Part shown: positions 17,429-27,156 of the stretch, one piece after another
Layout of the letters: each line of letters opens with the position of its first letter
How positions within the stretch are numbered: position 1 is the stretch's first letter
Assembly: GCA_024642115.1 (NCBI GenBank)
Contig: JAHEBU010000002.1
Location: forward strand, 310,001-374,000
DNA: 64,000 nt
Direction: 5' to 3'
From: Marivivens sp.
GTDB taxonomy: Bacteria > Pseudomonadota > Alphaproteobacteria > Rhodobacterales > Rhodobacteraceae
Notes under the pieces: generated by a model
What the model was told of the DNA's origin: nothing
The model's database searches: none
Seen by the model: only the letters and a program-made list of their open reading frames with translations
Program-made: the position numbers and the translations under genes

Positions 17429-17479
17429 AACTCCCGCCGGAGGCTCCCGGCGCGGGTCCGGGAGCCTCCGGCGGGAGTT
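17429..17479. terminator. Long perfect hairpin between convergent rluE and pntB
   Basis: The arms 17429-17450 and 17458-17479 are perfect 22-bp complements around a seven-base loop. On the minus strand the stem is followed by GTTTTTCAG, so it can stop pntB transcription. On the plus strand it is followed by GTTATGG, a weak tail. Similar GGCGGGAG-type hairpins recur between genes in Rhodobacterales. Confidence 0.75.
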
Positions 17480-17513
17480 GTTATGGCAAGGTGAAGGGCA
17501 AAGACCCCTGTCA

Positions 17514-17533
17514 CGGTGGGTTTCAACCCACCG
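17514..17533 (+). repeat. GTAA-hairpin repeat, copy B (tag degenerate)
   Basis: The 20-base hairpin CGGTGGGTTTCAACCCACCG has nine paired positions and a TC loop. The four bases before it read TCAC rather than GTAA. It is in inverted orientation to copy A, 114 bp away, and sits 6 bp from the pntB stop. Confidence 0.7.
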
Positions 17534-17538
17534 CCCCC

Positions 17539-19014
17539 TCAGTTGATCTTGGGCAGCAATTCGTCCAGCGACTTTTTGGCGTCGCCGTAGAACATCCGGG
17601 TGTTTTCCTTGAAGAACAGCGGGTTCTCGATGCCGGAATAGCCGGTCCCTTGACCACGCTTGGACACGAACACCTGCTTGGCCTTCCAGCATTCGAGCAC
17701 GGGCATCCCGGCGATAGGGCTGTTGGGGTCGTCCTGGGCCGCCGGGTTCACGATGTCGTTCGATCCGATGACGATGGCCACGTCGGTCTTGGGGAAATCC
17801 TCGTTGATCTCGTCCATTTCCATCACGATGTCATAGGGGACCTTGGCCTCGGCCAAGAGCACGTTCATGTGCCCCGGCAGACGCCCCGCGACCGGGTGGA
17901 TGGCAAAGCGCACGGTCTTGCCCGCTGCCCGCAGTTTGCGCGTCAGTTCCGCCACGGCTGTCTGCGCCTGTGCCACCGCCATACCGTAGCCGGGGATGAT
18001 GATGATGCTGTCCGCCTCGTTCAAAGCCGCCGCGACACCGTCGCTGTCGATGGCGATCTGTTCGCCCTCTATGGCCATGGCGGGACCTGTCGTCGCCCCA
18101 AAGCCGCCCAGGATCACGCTCACAAAGGACCGGTTCATCGCCTTGCACATGATGTAGGACAGGATCGCCCCCGACGAGCCGACCAGAGCGCCCACCACGA
18201 TCAACAGGTCATTGCCAAGGCTGAAGCCGATGGCCGCCGCCGCCCACCCCGAATAGGAGTTGAGCATCGACACCACGACCGGCATGTCCGCCCCGCCGAT
18301 CCCCATGATCAGGTGATAGCCGATGAACAGCGCCGCCAGTGTCATCAGGAACAGCGGCAACAGGCCACCGGTATTGAAATACCAGATCAGGCAGATGACT
18401 GAGAGCGCCGCCGCACTTGCGTTCAACAGGTGACCGCCGGGCAGTTTGGTCGCGGTCGACGTCACTTTGCCCGCCAGTTTTCCGTAGGCGATGACCGATC
18501 CGGTGAACGTGACCGCCCCGATGAATACGCCCAAGAACAATTCCACCCGCAGGATTGACTGTTCGATCGGCGACTTGTGGGCCAGAAGGGCGGCAAAACC
18601 GTGCACCCCCTGCTGTTCCATCATCGCCATGCGCCCGGCTTCGGTCAGGCTGGGGCCCATCGCGGCCATCATGTGCATGACGCGCCCCAGTTCGATATGG
18701 GCCACATAGCCCACGAACACGGCGGCCAGACCCACAAGGCTGTGCATCGCGGCCACCAGTTCGGGCATCTGCGTCATTTGCACCTTGGTCGCCAGTTGAT
18801 AGCCGATGGCCCCGCCAAGGGCGATCAGGATGATCGAGGCAAGCCACAGCCCCGACCCCGGCCCGACCAGCGTGGCCGCCACCGCCAGCGCCATGCCGAC
18901 GATGCCGTACCAGACCGCCCGCTTGGCGCTTTCCTGCCCCGACAATCCGCCGAGTGCGAGAATGAAAAGCACCGCTGCAACCACGTAGGCTGCTGTTGTG
19001 AAACCGAAATCCAT
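17539..19014 (-). CDS. pntB: NAD(P) transhydrogenase subunit beta
   Basis: A 491-residue proton-translocating transhydrogenase beta subunit. About eight to nine membrane segments fill the first 300 residues, starting [20 protein letters not shown]. The soluble C-terminal NADP(H)-binding domain III follows, with [29 protein letters not shown] and [21 protein letters not shown]. With PntA it couples hydride transfer from NADH to NADP+ to proton import. It follows pntA by 13 bp, in one transcript. The length is slightly above E. coli PntB (462). Confidence 0.97.
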   Translation of the reverse strand: MDFGFTTAAYVVAAVLFILALGGLSGQESAKRAVWYGIVGMALAVAATLVGPGSGLWLASIILIALGGAIGYQLATKVQMTQMPELVAAMHSLVGLAAVFVGYVAHIELGRVMHMMAAMGPSLTEAGRMAMMEQQGVHGFAALLAHKSPIEQSILRVELFLGVFIGAVTFTGSVIAYGKLAGKVTSTATKLPGGHLLNASAAALSVICLIWYFNTGGLLPLFLMTLAALFIGYHLIMGIGGADMPVVVSMLNSYSGWAAAAIGFSLGNDLLIVVGALVGSSGAILSYIMCKAMNRSFVSVILGGFGATTGPAMAIEGEQIAIDSDGVAAALNEADSIIIIPGYGMAVAQAQTAVAELTRKLRAAGKTVRFAIHPVAGRLPGHMNVLLAEAKVPYDIVMEMDEINEDFPKTDVAIVIGSNDIVNPAAQDDPNSPIAGMPVLECWKAKQVFVSKRGQGTGYSGIENPLFFKENTRMFYGDAKKSLDELLPKIN

Positions 19015-19027
19015 TGCGCGTGCTCCC

Positions 19028-20602
19028 TTACGACTTTTGGAACATGGCGAGCATCCGCCGTGTCACGAGAAAGCCGCCGAATATGTTGATCCCGGCCATG
19101 AAGACCGACAGGCCCGCCAGCAGGATCACGAGGAACGACCCCGAACCGATCTGCATCAGCGCCCCCAGAATGATGATCGACGAAATCGCGTTCGTCACGG
19201 CCATCAGCGGGGTGTGCAGCGAATGTGCGACCCCCCAGATGACCTGAAAGCCCACGAACACCGACAGCGCGAACACGATGAAGTGCTGCATGAAGCTGGA
19301 CGGGGCCACGAGGCCCACCAGCAACAACAGCCCGCCGCCTACCGCCAGAAGGGTGACCTGATTACGGGTCTGCGCCTTGAACGCGGCGATCTCGTTGGCC
19401 CGCTTTTCCGCGACGGTCAGCTCCTTGGGGGCTTCTTTCTTGGGCTGGGCCGCGATCGCCTTGATCTTGGGCGGGGGCGGCGGGAATGTGACGGCCCCGG
19501 CATGGGTGATGGTCGCCCCCCGGATCACGTCATCCTCCATGTTCTGCACGACGACCCCGTCCTTTTTGGGCGTGAGGTCAGACAGCATGTGCCGGATGTT
19601 GGTTGAATACAGGGTCGAGGATTGCGCGGCCATCCGGCTGGGGAAATCGGTGTAACCCACGATGGTCACGCCGTTGTCCGTGACGATCTTCTGGTCGGGC
19701 ACAGTCAGGTCGCAGTTCCCGCCCCGCTCGGCGGCGAGGTCCACGATCACCGATCCGGGCTTCATCATCTCGACCATGTCCTTGGTCCAGAGCTTTGGCG
19801 CGTCGCGGCCGGGGATCAGGGCGGTGGTGATGACGATGTCGATGTCCGGGGCCAGCTCGCGGAATTTCTTGAGCTGGGCTTCGCGGAATTCAGGGGACGA
19901 CGGTGCGGCGTAACCGCCGGTGGCGGCACCATCCTGCACTGAATCCTTGAAATCGAGGTAGACGAATTCCGCCCCCATCGATTCGATCTGTTCGGCCACT
20001 TCGGGCCGCACGTCAAAGGCCAGCGTGATCGCGCCAAGAGAGGTCGCTGTGCCGATAGCGGCAAGGCCGGCCACACCCGCACCCACGACCAGAACCTTGG
20101 CCGGCGGCACCTTGCCCGCCGCCGTCACCTGACCGGTAAAGAAGCGGCCAAAGTTCGACCCGGCCTCGATCACCGCGCGGTAGCCCGCGATATTGGCCAT
20201 CGAGGACAGGGCGTCCATTTTCTGGGCGCGGGAAATACGCGGGACCATGTCCATCGCGATGACCGACGCGCCCTGCTTGTTGGCAAGCTCCATCAGGTCC
20301 TTGTTCTGGGCCGGATAGAAGAAGGAAATGAGTAGTTGCCCCTCGCGCAGGCGCTTGGCCTCGGTATCTGTCGGCGGGCGGACCTTGACCACCACATCGG
20401 CGGCCTTGAACAGGGCGGCAGCGGTTTTCACCACGTCAACGCCCGCGTCCTGATACATCCGGTCAGAAAACCCGGCCAGCGCCCCCGCCCCGGATTCGAT
20501 CAGGCATTCATGCCCGAGCTTGAGCAGTTCGACAGCCGATGCGGGCGTCATGGCAACGCGGGCTTCCCCGTCGAATATCTCTTTTGGCGCGCCGATTTTC
20601 AT
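19028..20602 (-). CDS. pntA: NAD(P) transhydrogenase subunit alpha
   Basis: A 524-residue alpha subunit beginning [20 protein letters not shown], with the NAD(H)-binding [22 protein letters not shown] near residue 170. [12 protein letters not shown] is the domain I signature. The last 130 residues hold the membrane part ([55 protein letters not shown]), so it is the fused PntA rather than the split PntAA/PntAB form of some alphaproteobacteria. It leads the pntAB operon, whose promoter must lie in the 126 bp upstream. Confidence 0.97.
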   Translation of the reverse strand: MKIGAPKEIFDGEARVAMTPASAVELLKLGHECLIESGAGALAGFSDRMYQDAGVDVVKTAAALFKAADVVVKVRPPTDTEAKRLREGQLLISFFYPAQNKDLMELANKQGASVIAMDMVPRISRAQKMDALSSMANIAGYRAVIEAGSNFGRFFTGQVTAAGKVPPAKVLVVGAGVAGLAAIGTATSLGAITLAFDVRPEVAEQIESMGAEFVYLDFKDSVQDGAATGGYAAPSSPEFREAQLKKFRELAPDIDIVITTALIPGRDAPKLWTKDMVEMMKPGSVIVDLAAERGGNCDLTVPDQKIVTDNGVTIVGYTDFPSRMAAQSSTLYSTNIRHMLSDLTPKKDGVVVQNMEDDVIRGATITHAGAVTFPPPPPKIKAIAAQPKKEAPKELTVAEKRANEIAAFKAQTRNQVTLLAVGGGLLLLVGLVAPSSFMQHFIVFALSVFVGFQVIWGVAHSLHTPLMAVTNAISSIIILGALMQIGSGSFLVILLAGLSVFMAGINIFGGFLVTRRMLAMFQKS

Positions 20603-20728
20603 GGGGCTCCCCCTTTGGTGTCTCAGAACAATGGCGTTGTTATAGGGCGCAATAATATTTCACAAGGCAAGCCCCGAACGATTGGAAACTGCGAGCGCTA
20701 ACAGACCGAGGGTGCCGTTGCCCCGACG

Positions 20729-21187
20729 TCACACCCAGCGGCGGGTGGCAGCGGTGTAACGGGCAAAGTCGGCCTTGAACTTGCGCCGCAGCCGCGCCTC
20801 TTCGCCCAGGATGAAGTGCCGTTCGATCCACCAGACGAATACGGGCAGCAGCGGCAGGGCCAGCGGCGCGTCAAAGCGCAGGATCAGCCCGAGCAGCACC
20901 AGCGCGTCGCCCAGGTAGATCGGGTTGCGCGTGCGTTTGAAGATGCCGGAGGTGACAAGCCGGTCGGCCTCCAGATGGGGGATCACGGTGGTGTGCATCT
21001 TGCGCATCTCGATCACCGCCAGCGCCATCAGGATCAGCCCCGCCCCGATCAGCAGCCCCGCCGCAAGATCGGCCCATGCCCCGCCAAAGGACAGATGCAG
21101 GGGGTCGTGCTGACCGATCCACCACGCGGCCACACTTGTCCCGATGAGCCAGACCGGAGGAATGTCGATCCATTTGAGCGGGGTCAT
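20729..21187 (-). CDS. Isoprenylcysteine carboxyl methyltransferase-like membrane protein
   Basis: A 152-residue integral membrane protein with about four hydrophobic segments. The C-terminal region TSGIFKRTRNPIYLGDALVLLGL, followed by ERHFILGEEARLRRKF, is the PEMT/ICMT catalytic fold that binds SAM, with the RNPxYLG motif and the EExxLxxxF motif. Bacterial members methylate lipids or small molecules, and the real substrate is unknown. AAGGAG precedes the ATG at 21187; longer frames upstream have no support. It shares the upstream region, with two GTAA-hairpin copies, with the divergent SDR gene. Confidence 0.85.
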   Translation of the reverse strand: MTPLKWIDIPPVWLIGTSVAAWWIGQHDPLHLSFGGAWADLAAGLLIGAGLILMALAVIEMRKMHTTVIPHLEADRLVTSGIFKRTRNPIYLGDALVLLGLILRFDAPLALPLLPVFVWWIERHFILGEEARLRRKFKADFARYTAATRRWV

Positions 21188-21210
21188 CTGGCGGCTCCTT
21201 GGACAGGGAG

Positions 21211-21232
21211 GGTGGGTTGAAACCCACCTTAC
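21211..21232 (-). repeat. GTAA-hairpin repeat, copy C
   Basis: On the minus strand a GTAA tag is followed by an 18-base hairpin, GGTGGGTT-TC-AACCCACC. It faces copy D head-to-head, with 19 bp between the tags. Confidence 0.8.
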
Positions 21233-21251
21233 AGTCAGGACGCACCCGGAT

Positions 21252-21273
21252 GTAAGGTGGGTCTCGACCCACC
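21252..21273 (+). repeat. GTAA-hairpin repeat, copy D
   Basis: GTAA is followed by GGTGGGTC-TC-GACCCACC. Compared with copy C the last stem pair changed from T-A to C-G on both sides, a compensatory change that keeps the hairpin. Confidence 0.8.
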
Positions 21274-21313
21274 CCGCGCGGCGGTCTAGGCTGACGCCAA
21301 AACGGGGGGCCAC

Positions 21314-22075
21314 ATGGAACATGCAGGACGACACGCCTTGGTCACGGGGGGCGGCACGGGCATCGGTCTGGCCATCGCGCAGGCGCTGGCCGCCGCCGGG
21401 GCCGAGGTCACGATCACCGGGCGCAATGAGGCCGCGCTGCGCGAGGCGGCAGACGCCACCCCGCGCCTGCATCCGATGGTCATGGACGTGACGGACGAGG
21501 CTGCCGTGCGGTCGGGCATCGCCCTTGCCGCCGCCGCCCGTGGCCCCATCGCCATCTGCGTGGCAAACGCGGGCATTGCCGAAGGCGCGCCGTTTGCCAA
21601 GCTGACCCTCGCCGATTGGCGCAAGACGCTGACCACCAACCTCGACGGGGTGTTCCTGACCCTTCAGGCGTCACTGGCCACGCTGGGCAAGGGCGACTGG
21701 GGGCGGGTGATCGTGGTGTCCTCGATCGCAGGGGTGCGGGGGCTGAAGGGGGCGATCCCCTATACCGCCTCCAAACACGCGGTGATCGGGCTGGTGCGCG
21801 GGTTGTCGGAGGAGTTCATGGGCGCCCCCGTCACCTTTAACGCCCTTTGCCCCGGTTATGTGGACACCGCCATCGTCACCCGCAACGCCGCCGCCATCAG
21901 CGCCCGGATGGGGGTGAGCGAGGACGAGGCCGTGGGATACCTCGCCAAGGGAAACCGCCACCGCAAACTGCTTGAGGTGGACGAAATCGCCGGGGCCGCG
22001 ATGTGGCTGTGTTCGGACAGCGCGCGCAGCGTGAACGGCCAGACCATCCAGATCGCCGGGGGGCAGGTGTCGTGA
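21314..22075 (+). CDS. SDR family NAD(P)-dependent oxidoreductase
   Basis: A 253-residue classical short-chain dehydrogenase. ALVTGGGTGIGLAIAQALAA binds the cofactor, VANAGIAEG is the NAG motif, VVSSIAGVRG gives the catalytic serine, and YTASKHAV carries the Tyr-x-x-x-Lys pair. The C-terminal GAAMWLCSDSARSVNGQTIQIAGG is typical of 3-hydroxyacyl or 3-oxoacyl reductases. It is the first gene of the kyn operon, and its stop overlaps the next start in GTGA. 3-hydroxyacyl-CoA dehydrogenases of this type often accompany aromatic-acid degradation. Its direct part in tryptophan catabolism is an inference. Confidence 0.87.
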   Translation: MEHAGRHALVTGGGTGIGLAIAQALAAAGAEVTITGRNEAALREAADATPRLHPMVMDVTDEAAVRSGIALAAAARGPIAICVANAGIAEGAPFAKLTLADWRKTLTTNLDGVFLTLQASLATLGKGDWGRVIVVSSIAGVRGLKGAIPYTASKHAVIGLVRGLSEEFMGAPVTFNALCPGYVDTAIVTRNAAAISARMGVSEDEAVGYLAKGNRHRKLLEVDEIAGAAMWLCSDSARSVNGQTIQIAGGQVS

Positions 22076-22419
22076 TCGCCACCGTCCTGATCCTGATCGT
22101 GGCTGCCATCCATGCCTATTTCGTCTGGCTGGAAATGATCGGGTGGGAAGGTCCGCGCGCCCGCAAGGTGTTCGGTCTGACCCCCGAATTTGCCGCCGCG
22201 ACGCGGGTTCTGGCGGGCAATCAGGGGCTTTATAACGGGTTTCTCGCGGTTGGGTTGAGTGTGGGCCTTTGGCTGGGCAACATCGAAATGACCGTCTACC
22301 TGCTGATCTGCGTGGCTGTCGCCGGGATTTACGGGGCCATCACGGCCACGCGGGCGGCCGCCTATGCCCAGACCCTGCCTGCCGGATTGGCCCTGACTGC
22401 CCTGTGGGCCGGAATTTAG
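22072..22419 (+). CDS. DUF1304 small membrane protein
   Basis: A 115-residue protein with four membrane helices. The IHAYFVWLEMIGWEGPRARKVFGL segment is the DUF1304 signature, and GNQGLYNGFLAVGL follows. The GTG start overlaps the SDR stop (GTGA). An internal ATG at codon 22 would remove the first helix and is unlikely. The function of the family is unknown. It is translationally coupled to the SDR and lies 15 bp before kynU. Confidence 0.82.
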   Translation: MIATVLILIVAAIHAYFVWLEMIGWEGPRARKVFGLTPEFAAATRVLAGNQGLYNGFLAVGLSVGLWLGNIEMTVYLLICVAVAGIYGAITATRAAAYAQTLPAGLALTALWAGI

Positions 22420-22434
22420 AACGGAATATCCAGA

Positions 22435-23640
22435 ATGACCGATTTTGCCGCGACCAAGGCCCTGTTCCACCTGCCACCGGGGGTCATCTATCTGGATGGC
22501 AACAGCCTGGGCCCCCTGCCCCTGTCCGCCCCCGCCCGGATGGCGCAGGTGATGACGGACGAATGGGGCGAGATGCTCATCACCGGGTGGAACCGGGGCG
22601 GGTCGGACGGGGCGGGCTGGATGGCCCAGCCCACCCTGTTGGGCGACCGTGTGGGCCGCCTGATCGGGGCCGAGCCGAGCCATGTGGTGCTGGGCGATAC
22701 CCTGTCGATCAAGGTCTATCAGGCACTGGCCGCAGCACTCGAGATGACCGAGCGCAAGGTCGTCTTGTCGGACAACGGCAACTTTCCGTCAGACCTCTAC
22801 ATGGCCGAGGGGTTGGTCAGATCGCTCAGACAGGGCCACGAACTGCGCATCGTCGCCCCCGAGGAGGTCGAGGCATCACTGACCCCCGAGATCGGCGTCC
22901 TGATGATTACCGAGGTGGATTACCGCACCGGGCGGATGCACGACATGGTCCGGCTGACTGAGCGGGCGCATAGCCTTGGTATTCTGACGATCTGGGATCT
23001 GGCGCACAGCGCGGGGGCGGTTCCGGTGGATCTGGCGCGGGCGCGGGCCGATTTCGCGGTGGGCTGCACCTATAAATACCTTAACGGCGGGCCGGGCGCG
23101 CCTGCGTTCATCTATGTGGCCCCGCGCCACGCGAACCGGGTGCGCCCGGCCCTGTCGGGGTGGCTGGGGCATGAAAGCCCGTTTGCCTTTGACATCGACT
23201 ATCGCCCCGGCGCGGGGATCGAACGGATGCGGGTGGGCACCCCACCGGTGCTGGCGCTGGCCGCCCTTGAGGCGTCGCTGGACATCTGGGACATGACCAC
23301 CATGGCCGAGGTGCGGGCACGGTCGCAGGAGCTGACGGGGCGGTTCATCGCCGGGGTCGAGGCCGCCTGCCCCACCTTGACGCTGGCCAGCCCGCGCGAC
23401 CCGGACCTGCGCGGCTCTCAAGTCTCGTTCCGCCATGCCCAAGGCTATGCCATCATGCAGGCCCTGATCGCCCGCGGCGTGATCGGAGATTTCCGCGCGC
23501 CTGACATTCTGCGGTTCGGCTTTACCCCGCTTTATATCGACCAAGGCGATGTGGACGGGGCGGTGGCGGTGCTGGCCGAGGTGATGGACGGGGCCCTGTG
23601 GGACCGCGATGAGTATCGGACAAGATCACGAGTGACCTGA
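22435..23640 (+). CDS. kynU: Kynureninase
   Basis: A 401-residue PLP enzyme that splits kynurenine to anthranilate and alanine in tryptophan catabolism. IYLDGNSLGPLP opens the protein as in all KynU. DNGNFPSDLYMAEGL, ITEVDYRTGRMHDM and WDLAHSAGAVP (with the Asp that contacts the PLP nitrogen) follow. CTYKYLNGGPGAPAF carries the PLP lysine. The stop and the ATG of the next gene overlap (TGATG). With kynA it gives two of the three kynurenine-pathway steps; the formamidase gene (kynB) was not found in the window. Confidence 0.95.
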   Translation: MTDFAATKALFHLPPGVIYLDGNSLGPLPLSAPARMAQVMTDEWGEMLITGWNRGGSDGAGWMAQPTLLGDRVGRLIGAEPSHVVLGDTLSIKVYQALAAALEMTERKVVLSDNGNFPSDLYMAEGLVRSLRQGHELRIVAPEEVEASLTPEIGVLMITEVDYRTGRMHDMVRLTERAHSLGILTIWDLAHSAGAVPVDLARARADFAVGCTYKYLNGGPGAPAFIYVAPRHANRVRPALSGWLGHESPFAFDIDYRPGAGIERMRVGTPPVLALAALEASLDIWDMTTMAEVRARSQELTGRFIAGVEAACPTLTLASPRDPDLRGSQVSFRHAQGYAIMQALIARGVIGDFRAPDILRFGFTPLYIDQGDVDGAVAVLAEVMDGALWDRDEYRTRSRVT

Positions 23641-24881
23641 TGCGCGTTTGGTGGAGCCTGACACTGGGCATCTTGGCAGGGATGGCACAGGCGGACACGC
23701 CCGCCGACCGGCTGAACCTGCACAAGGGGATCAACCTGCCGATCTGGGAGGATTGGGAAGAGGTGCAGCACATGCTCGACACCCCCGGTTTCCTGACGGT
23801 CTATCCCGACTGGCCGCGCCATGTGCCGCTGGCCAATATCGCCCGGATGCGCCGCCAGGGCGTGGATTTCGTGCGGATGCCGGTCGAACCTGCACCTATG
23901 CTGGCGGTCGGGCCAGGGACCGCGCAGGATGACCTGATCGATCAGATCGCAGGGCTGGCGCAGGCATTGCGCGGTCTGGACCTGACGGTGATCGTCGATC
24001 TGCACACCATCCCTCGATCCGGCGAAAACTGGGGGACGGACACCGTGGTGGGCGACCCGGCCTTGTTCGATCAGTATGTCACCCTCGCCGAACGGGTCGC
24101 CACCCGTCTGGCACCACTGGGCGATGGGATCGCGTTCGAGCCGATGAATGAACCGACCCATGACTGCGACCAGATCTGGGGGGGAGCGCCGCCCGAACAG
24201 GCTGTCTGGCCCGGCCAGATGACCCGGCTGCACACCGCGATTCGCGATGCCGCCCCCGACCTGCCGCTGGTTCTGTCGGGGGCCTGCTGGGGCGGGGCGG
24301 CGGGGCTGGCCCTGATCGACCCGGCCCCCTTGGCCGACGACAACATAGTCTGGAGCTTTCATTCCTACGACCCCTTTGCCTATTCGCATCAGTCCGCCAA
24401 CTGGGCCGAAGGGCCCGAATCCGTCCTGAACGGGATGCTCTATCCGCCCGACCGGATCACCGACGCCATCGCCGCCGATATCGCGGCAGAAGGCATGCGC
24501 CGGGCCAAGGCCGAAGGGCGCGATATTGCCCGAACCGACATTGCCGACGCCATCGCCGCCTACCGCGCCCTGCCCCGCGCGGCCACCACCGCCGAACTGC
24601 ATCAGGCGCTGGACTGGGCCATCGCCCACTCGATCCCGCCCCGGCGCCTGCTGATGGGCGAATTCGGGGCGCAGCGGCGCGGGGACGACGGCGGGCCCGA
24701 GTTCGACGCCAAAGGCTGGCAGGCCTATATCACCGACAAGCGGTCCGAGGCCGAACGGCTGGGCATTCCCTGGGCGGTCTGGTCCTTCGACGGGTCGATG
24801 GGGATCGACAGCCCCGCCACCCCGCACCGGATGGATGCGGGAGCCTGCGCGGCCCTTGGCCTGACGGGGTGCGGCGGATGA
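23640..24881 (+). CDS. Secreted glycoside hydrolase family 5 (cellulase-like) protein
   Basis: A 413-residue (beta/alpha)8-barrel hydrolase with a signal peptide (residues 1-19, cleavage after AQA). LNLHKGINLPIWEDWEE opens the fold. AFEPMNEPTHD contains the acid/base glutamate of the NEP motif, VWSFHSYDPFAYSHQ a conserved histidine and tyrosine, and LLMGEFGAQ the nucleophile glutamate. GH5 enzymes cut beta-linked glucans, mannans or exopolysaccharides. It starts on the last base of the kynU stop and ends by overlapping the GNAT start, so it is locked into the kyn operon, an odd place for a polysaccharide hydrolase. Confidence 0.87.
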   Translation: MRVWWSLTLGILAGMAQADTPADRLNLHKGINLPIWEDWEEVQHMLDTPGFLTVYPDWPRHVPLANIARMRRQGVDFVRMPVEPAPMLAVGPGTAQDDLIDQIAGLAQALRGLDLTVIVDLHTIPRSGENWGTDTVVGDPALFDQYVTLAERVATRLAPLGDGIAFEPMNEPTHDCDQIWGGAPPEQAVWPGQMTRLHTAIRDAAPDLPLVLSGACWGGAAGLALIDPAPLADDNIVWSFHSYDPFAYSHQSANWAEGPESVLNGMLYPPDRITDAIAADIAAEGMRRAKAEGRDIARTDIADAIAAYRALPRAATTAELHQALDWAIAHSIPPRRLLMGEFGAQRRGDDGGPEFDAKGWQAYITDKRSEAERLGIPWAVWSFDGSMGIDSPATPHRMDAGACAALGLTGCGG

Positions 24882-25372
24882 CCGATGGCCCCGTGATCCG
24901 ACGGTTTCAGCTCACCGATGGCGCAGACGCCCAGCGCGTGTTTCACGAGGCAGTGCTGATCGGGGCGGCAGACCATTACAGCCGCGACCAGTTGGAGGAT
25001 TGGGCCAAGGACACCAGTTCGGCCGAAGACTGGGGCCGCTGGCTCGACGCGCATTTCTGTGTCGTGGGCGACGTTGGCGGAAAGGTGGTCGGGTTCTTCA
25101 TGCTCGAATCCTCGGGCTATCTGAACATGGCGTTTGTTCTGCCCGACTACCGTCGGACCGGCCTTGCCGACCGGCTTTATGCCCAGGTTCTGGCCGAGGC
25201 GCGGCGGCAGGGGATGCCCCGGATGACGGTCTGGGCCAGCCGCCTGTTTCACCGGTTCCTGCGGCGGCGGGGCTGGGTGGACGACCCCGATCCGCCCCCG
25301 CTGGAGGGGCATCCGATCCTGACAGATGACGCAGAACCCATTGACTATGCCCTCAAACTGGACCCCGTTTGA
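24878..25372 (+). CDS. GNAT family N-acetyltransferase
   Basis: A 164-residue GCN5-related acetyltransferase. Motif A is YLNMAFVLPDYRRTGLADRLYAQVLAEARRQG, split around the acetyl-CoA-binding R/Q-x-x-G-x-G/A variant RRTGLA. A later RLFHRFLRRRGW segment is the common motif B. The ATG overlaps the GH5 stop (ATGA). An alternative ATG three codons earlier (24869) would lengthen that overlap. The substrate is unknown. Confidence 0.82.
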   Translation: MTDGPVIRRFQLTDGADAQRVFHEAVLIGAADHYSRDQLEDWAKDTSSAEDWGRWLDAHFCVVGDVGGKVVGFFMLESSGYLNMAFVLPDYRRTGLADRLYAQVLAEARRQGMPRMTVWASRLFHRFLRRRGWVDDPDPPPLEGHPILTDDAEPIDYALKLDPV

Positions 25373-25402
25373 CATCACCGCCCGTGATCTGAAAGGCCAG
25401 CC

Positions 25403-26221
25403 ATGCCCGACACCCCCGTCTTTGACCTGCGCGGTCATCACGTCATGCTGGCGGCGGATGCGGCCCGCGCGTTCGAGGTCGAAACCCGGGTTCTGGTGCA
25501 GAACATCAGCCGCAACCCCGACCTGTTCCCGCAAAAATATGCTTTTCAGATCGACGAGGCCGAACGGGACGATTTGACATCACGGGGCGTGATCCCAAGA
25601 CCCGGCCGCGGTGGCAGCCGCGCCCTGCCTTGGGTTGTCACGCAAAAGGGGGCGATCCGGCTCGCCACGATCCTCAAATCCCCCCGCGCGATCGAGGCGG
25701 CAGATCTGTTCGTGGACCTGTTCGCCGACGTGATGGCGCAACTGCACGCCGGGCAAAGCCGCCTGTCCATCCCCCAGCCCCGGCGCATCGCCCCCAGTGA
25801 CCGCGACCTTGCGCAGGCCCAGAAGCTGCGCGGCCGGATCATGGCCACGATGGATGAGATCCTGAACACAGTGGTCGATCCCAAGGCACACACGACCGTG
25901 CGGGACGAGTTGGCCGGACTGCCCCAAGGCACGCTGAGCCACGTCAGCGAATGGCTGAAAACCCGCAAGCGCGGCAATGACCTGACCGAGGCGCAGACGC
26001 TGCTGGCCCTGGAACAGGTGCGCGATCTGACCGAGCGGCGGCAATCCGAACTGGCCGACGCGGCAGTCACGCGCGAAGGGCGCGCCCTGGAAAACTTGCA
26101 CAAGAAAATCAACATTGTGCGGGACATGCTTCATCTTCTGGATGAAGTGGAACCCAATCAGGTGGTCAGCCTGTTGGGGTCGCTGTCCCCCGCGCTGCCT
26201 TCTCCAAAGGACACAAAATGA
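25403..26221 (+). CDS. ORF6N domain protein (phage antirepressor-like)
   Basis: A 272-residue protein. Residues 1-95 form an ORF6N domain, the DNA-binding module of phage antirepressors: [38 protein letters not shown], then [29 protein letters not shown]. The rest is helical, with a region rich in Glu, Arg and Leu from about 165 to 250 that could be a coiled coil. The stop overlaps the kynA ATG (ATGA). No phage genes lie nearby, so it was probably recruited as a regulator. Control of the kyn operon is possible but not shown. Confidence 0.82.
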   Translation: MPDTPVFDLRGHHVMLAADAARAFEVETRVLVQNISRNPDLFPQKYAFQIDEAERDDLTSRGVIPRPGRGGSRALPWVVTQKGAIRLATILKSPRAIEAADLFVDLFADVMAQLHAGQSRLSIPQPRRIAPSDRDLAQAQKLRGRIMATMDEILNTVVDPKAHTTVRDELAGLPQGTLSHVSEWLKTRKRGNDLTEAQTLLALEQVRDLTERRQSELADAAVTREGRALENLHKKINIVRDMLHLLDEVEPNQVVSLLGSLSPALPSPKDTK

Positions 26222-27048
26222 CCCTGCCCGATCCTGAAAAACTCGGCGCCCAGATGTCGTTTGACGGGCGGATGTCCTATACCGATTACTTGCGGCTGGA
26301 TCCGCTGCTGGACGCCCAGCACCCGCTGTCGGACGCGCATGACGAAATGCTGTTCATCATCCAGCATCAGACGTCCGAGCTGTGGATGCGGCTGGCCATT
26401 CACGAGATGGGCGCGGCCAGAAAGCTGATGATCGACGGGCATTTGCGTCCGGCGTTCAAGATGCTGGCGCGAGTGACGCGGATCTTTGAGCAGCTCAACA
26501 ATGCGTGGGACGTGCTGCGCACCATGACGCCCAGCGACTACACCACGTTTCGCGCGGCACTGGGGCAGTCGTCGGGGTTCCAGTCGCATCAATACCGGAT
26601 GTGCGAATACATGCTGGGCAACCGCAACCGAGCGATGCTCAAACCGCACGCACATCGCCCCGACCTGACGGCGGCGCTGCTGGCGGAACTGGACCAGCCG
26701 TCGCTGTATGACGTGGCCCTGCGGTTGCTCAATGAAAAGGTGCCGGTGCCGCAGGCCGTCCTGTCGCGTGATCCGGGCCAGCCATACAAGGCGGACGCGG
26801 GCGTGCAGGCCGCGTGGGTCACCGTATACCAGTCACCCGAAACCTATTGGGAGCTGTATGAACTGGCGGAAAAACTGGTGGATTTCGAAGATTACTTTCG
26901 CCGCTGGCGGTTCAACCACGTCACCACCGTTGAACGCGTGATCGGGTTCAAGCGAGGGACCGGGGGGACGGGCGGGGTCGACTACCTCAAGAAGATGCTG
27001 GGGGTCGAACTGTTTCCCGAACTCTGGCACCTGCGGACAGTGCTCTGA
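26218..27048 (+). CDS. kynA: Tryptophan 2,3-dioxygenase
   Basis: A 276-residue haem dioxygenase that opens the indole ring of tryptophan to N-formylkynurenine. [26 protein letters not shown] (with the active-site histidine), [15 protein letters not shown] and [30 protein letters not shown], holding the proximal haem histidine and C-terminal signature, are all present at the right spacing. It is coupled to the ORF6N gene and is the last gene of the operon. No kynurenine formamidase follows. Confidence 0.96.
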   Translation: MTLPDPEKLGAQMSFDGRMSYTDYLRLDPLLDAQHPLSDAHDEMLFIIQHQTSELWMRLAIHEMGAARKLMIDGHLRPAFKMLARVTRIFEQLNNAWDVLRTMTPSDYTTFRAALGQSSGFQSHQYRMCEYMLGNRNRAMLKPHAHRPDLTAALLAELDQPSLYDVALRLLNEKVPVPQAVLSRDPGQPYKADAGVQAAWVTVYQSPETYWELYELAEKLVDFEDYFRRWRFNHVTTVERVIGFKRGTGGTGGVDYLKKMLGVELFPELWHLRTVL

Positions 27049-27156
27049 CTGCGGCATCGCCCCCGGACATTTATTTTTCGGCCCCTGCTTGTCGCCGATC
27101 AATTTCGTTCACAGGTCCGCCTGAGGACGGATCAACAGTCCATCAGGGGAGATATC

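Noticed and set aside
20639-20670. pntA promoter from TATAAC with TTGTGA or TTGCCT
   Set aside because: The spacers are 15 and 20 bp, neither convincing, so no promoter feature is claimed.
25403-26221. Prophage remnant, because of the ORF6N domain
   Set aside because: No integrase, structural phage gene or attachment repeat nearby, and the gene is coupled to kynA on both sides of the operon.
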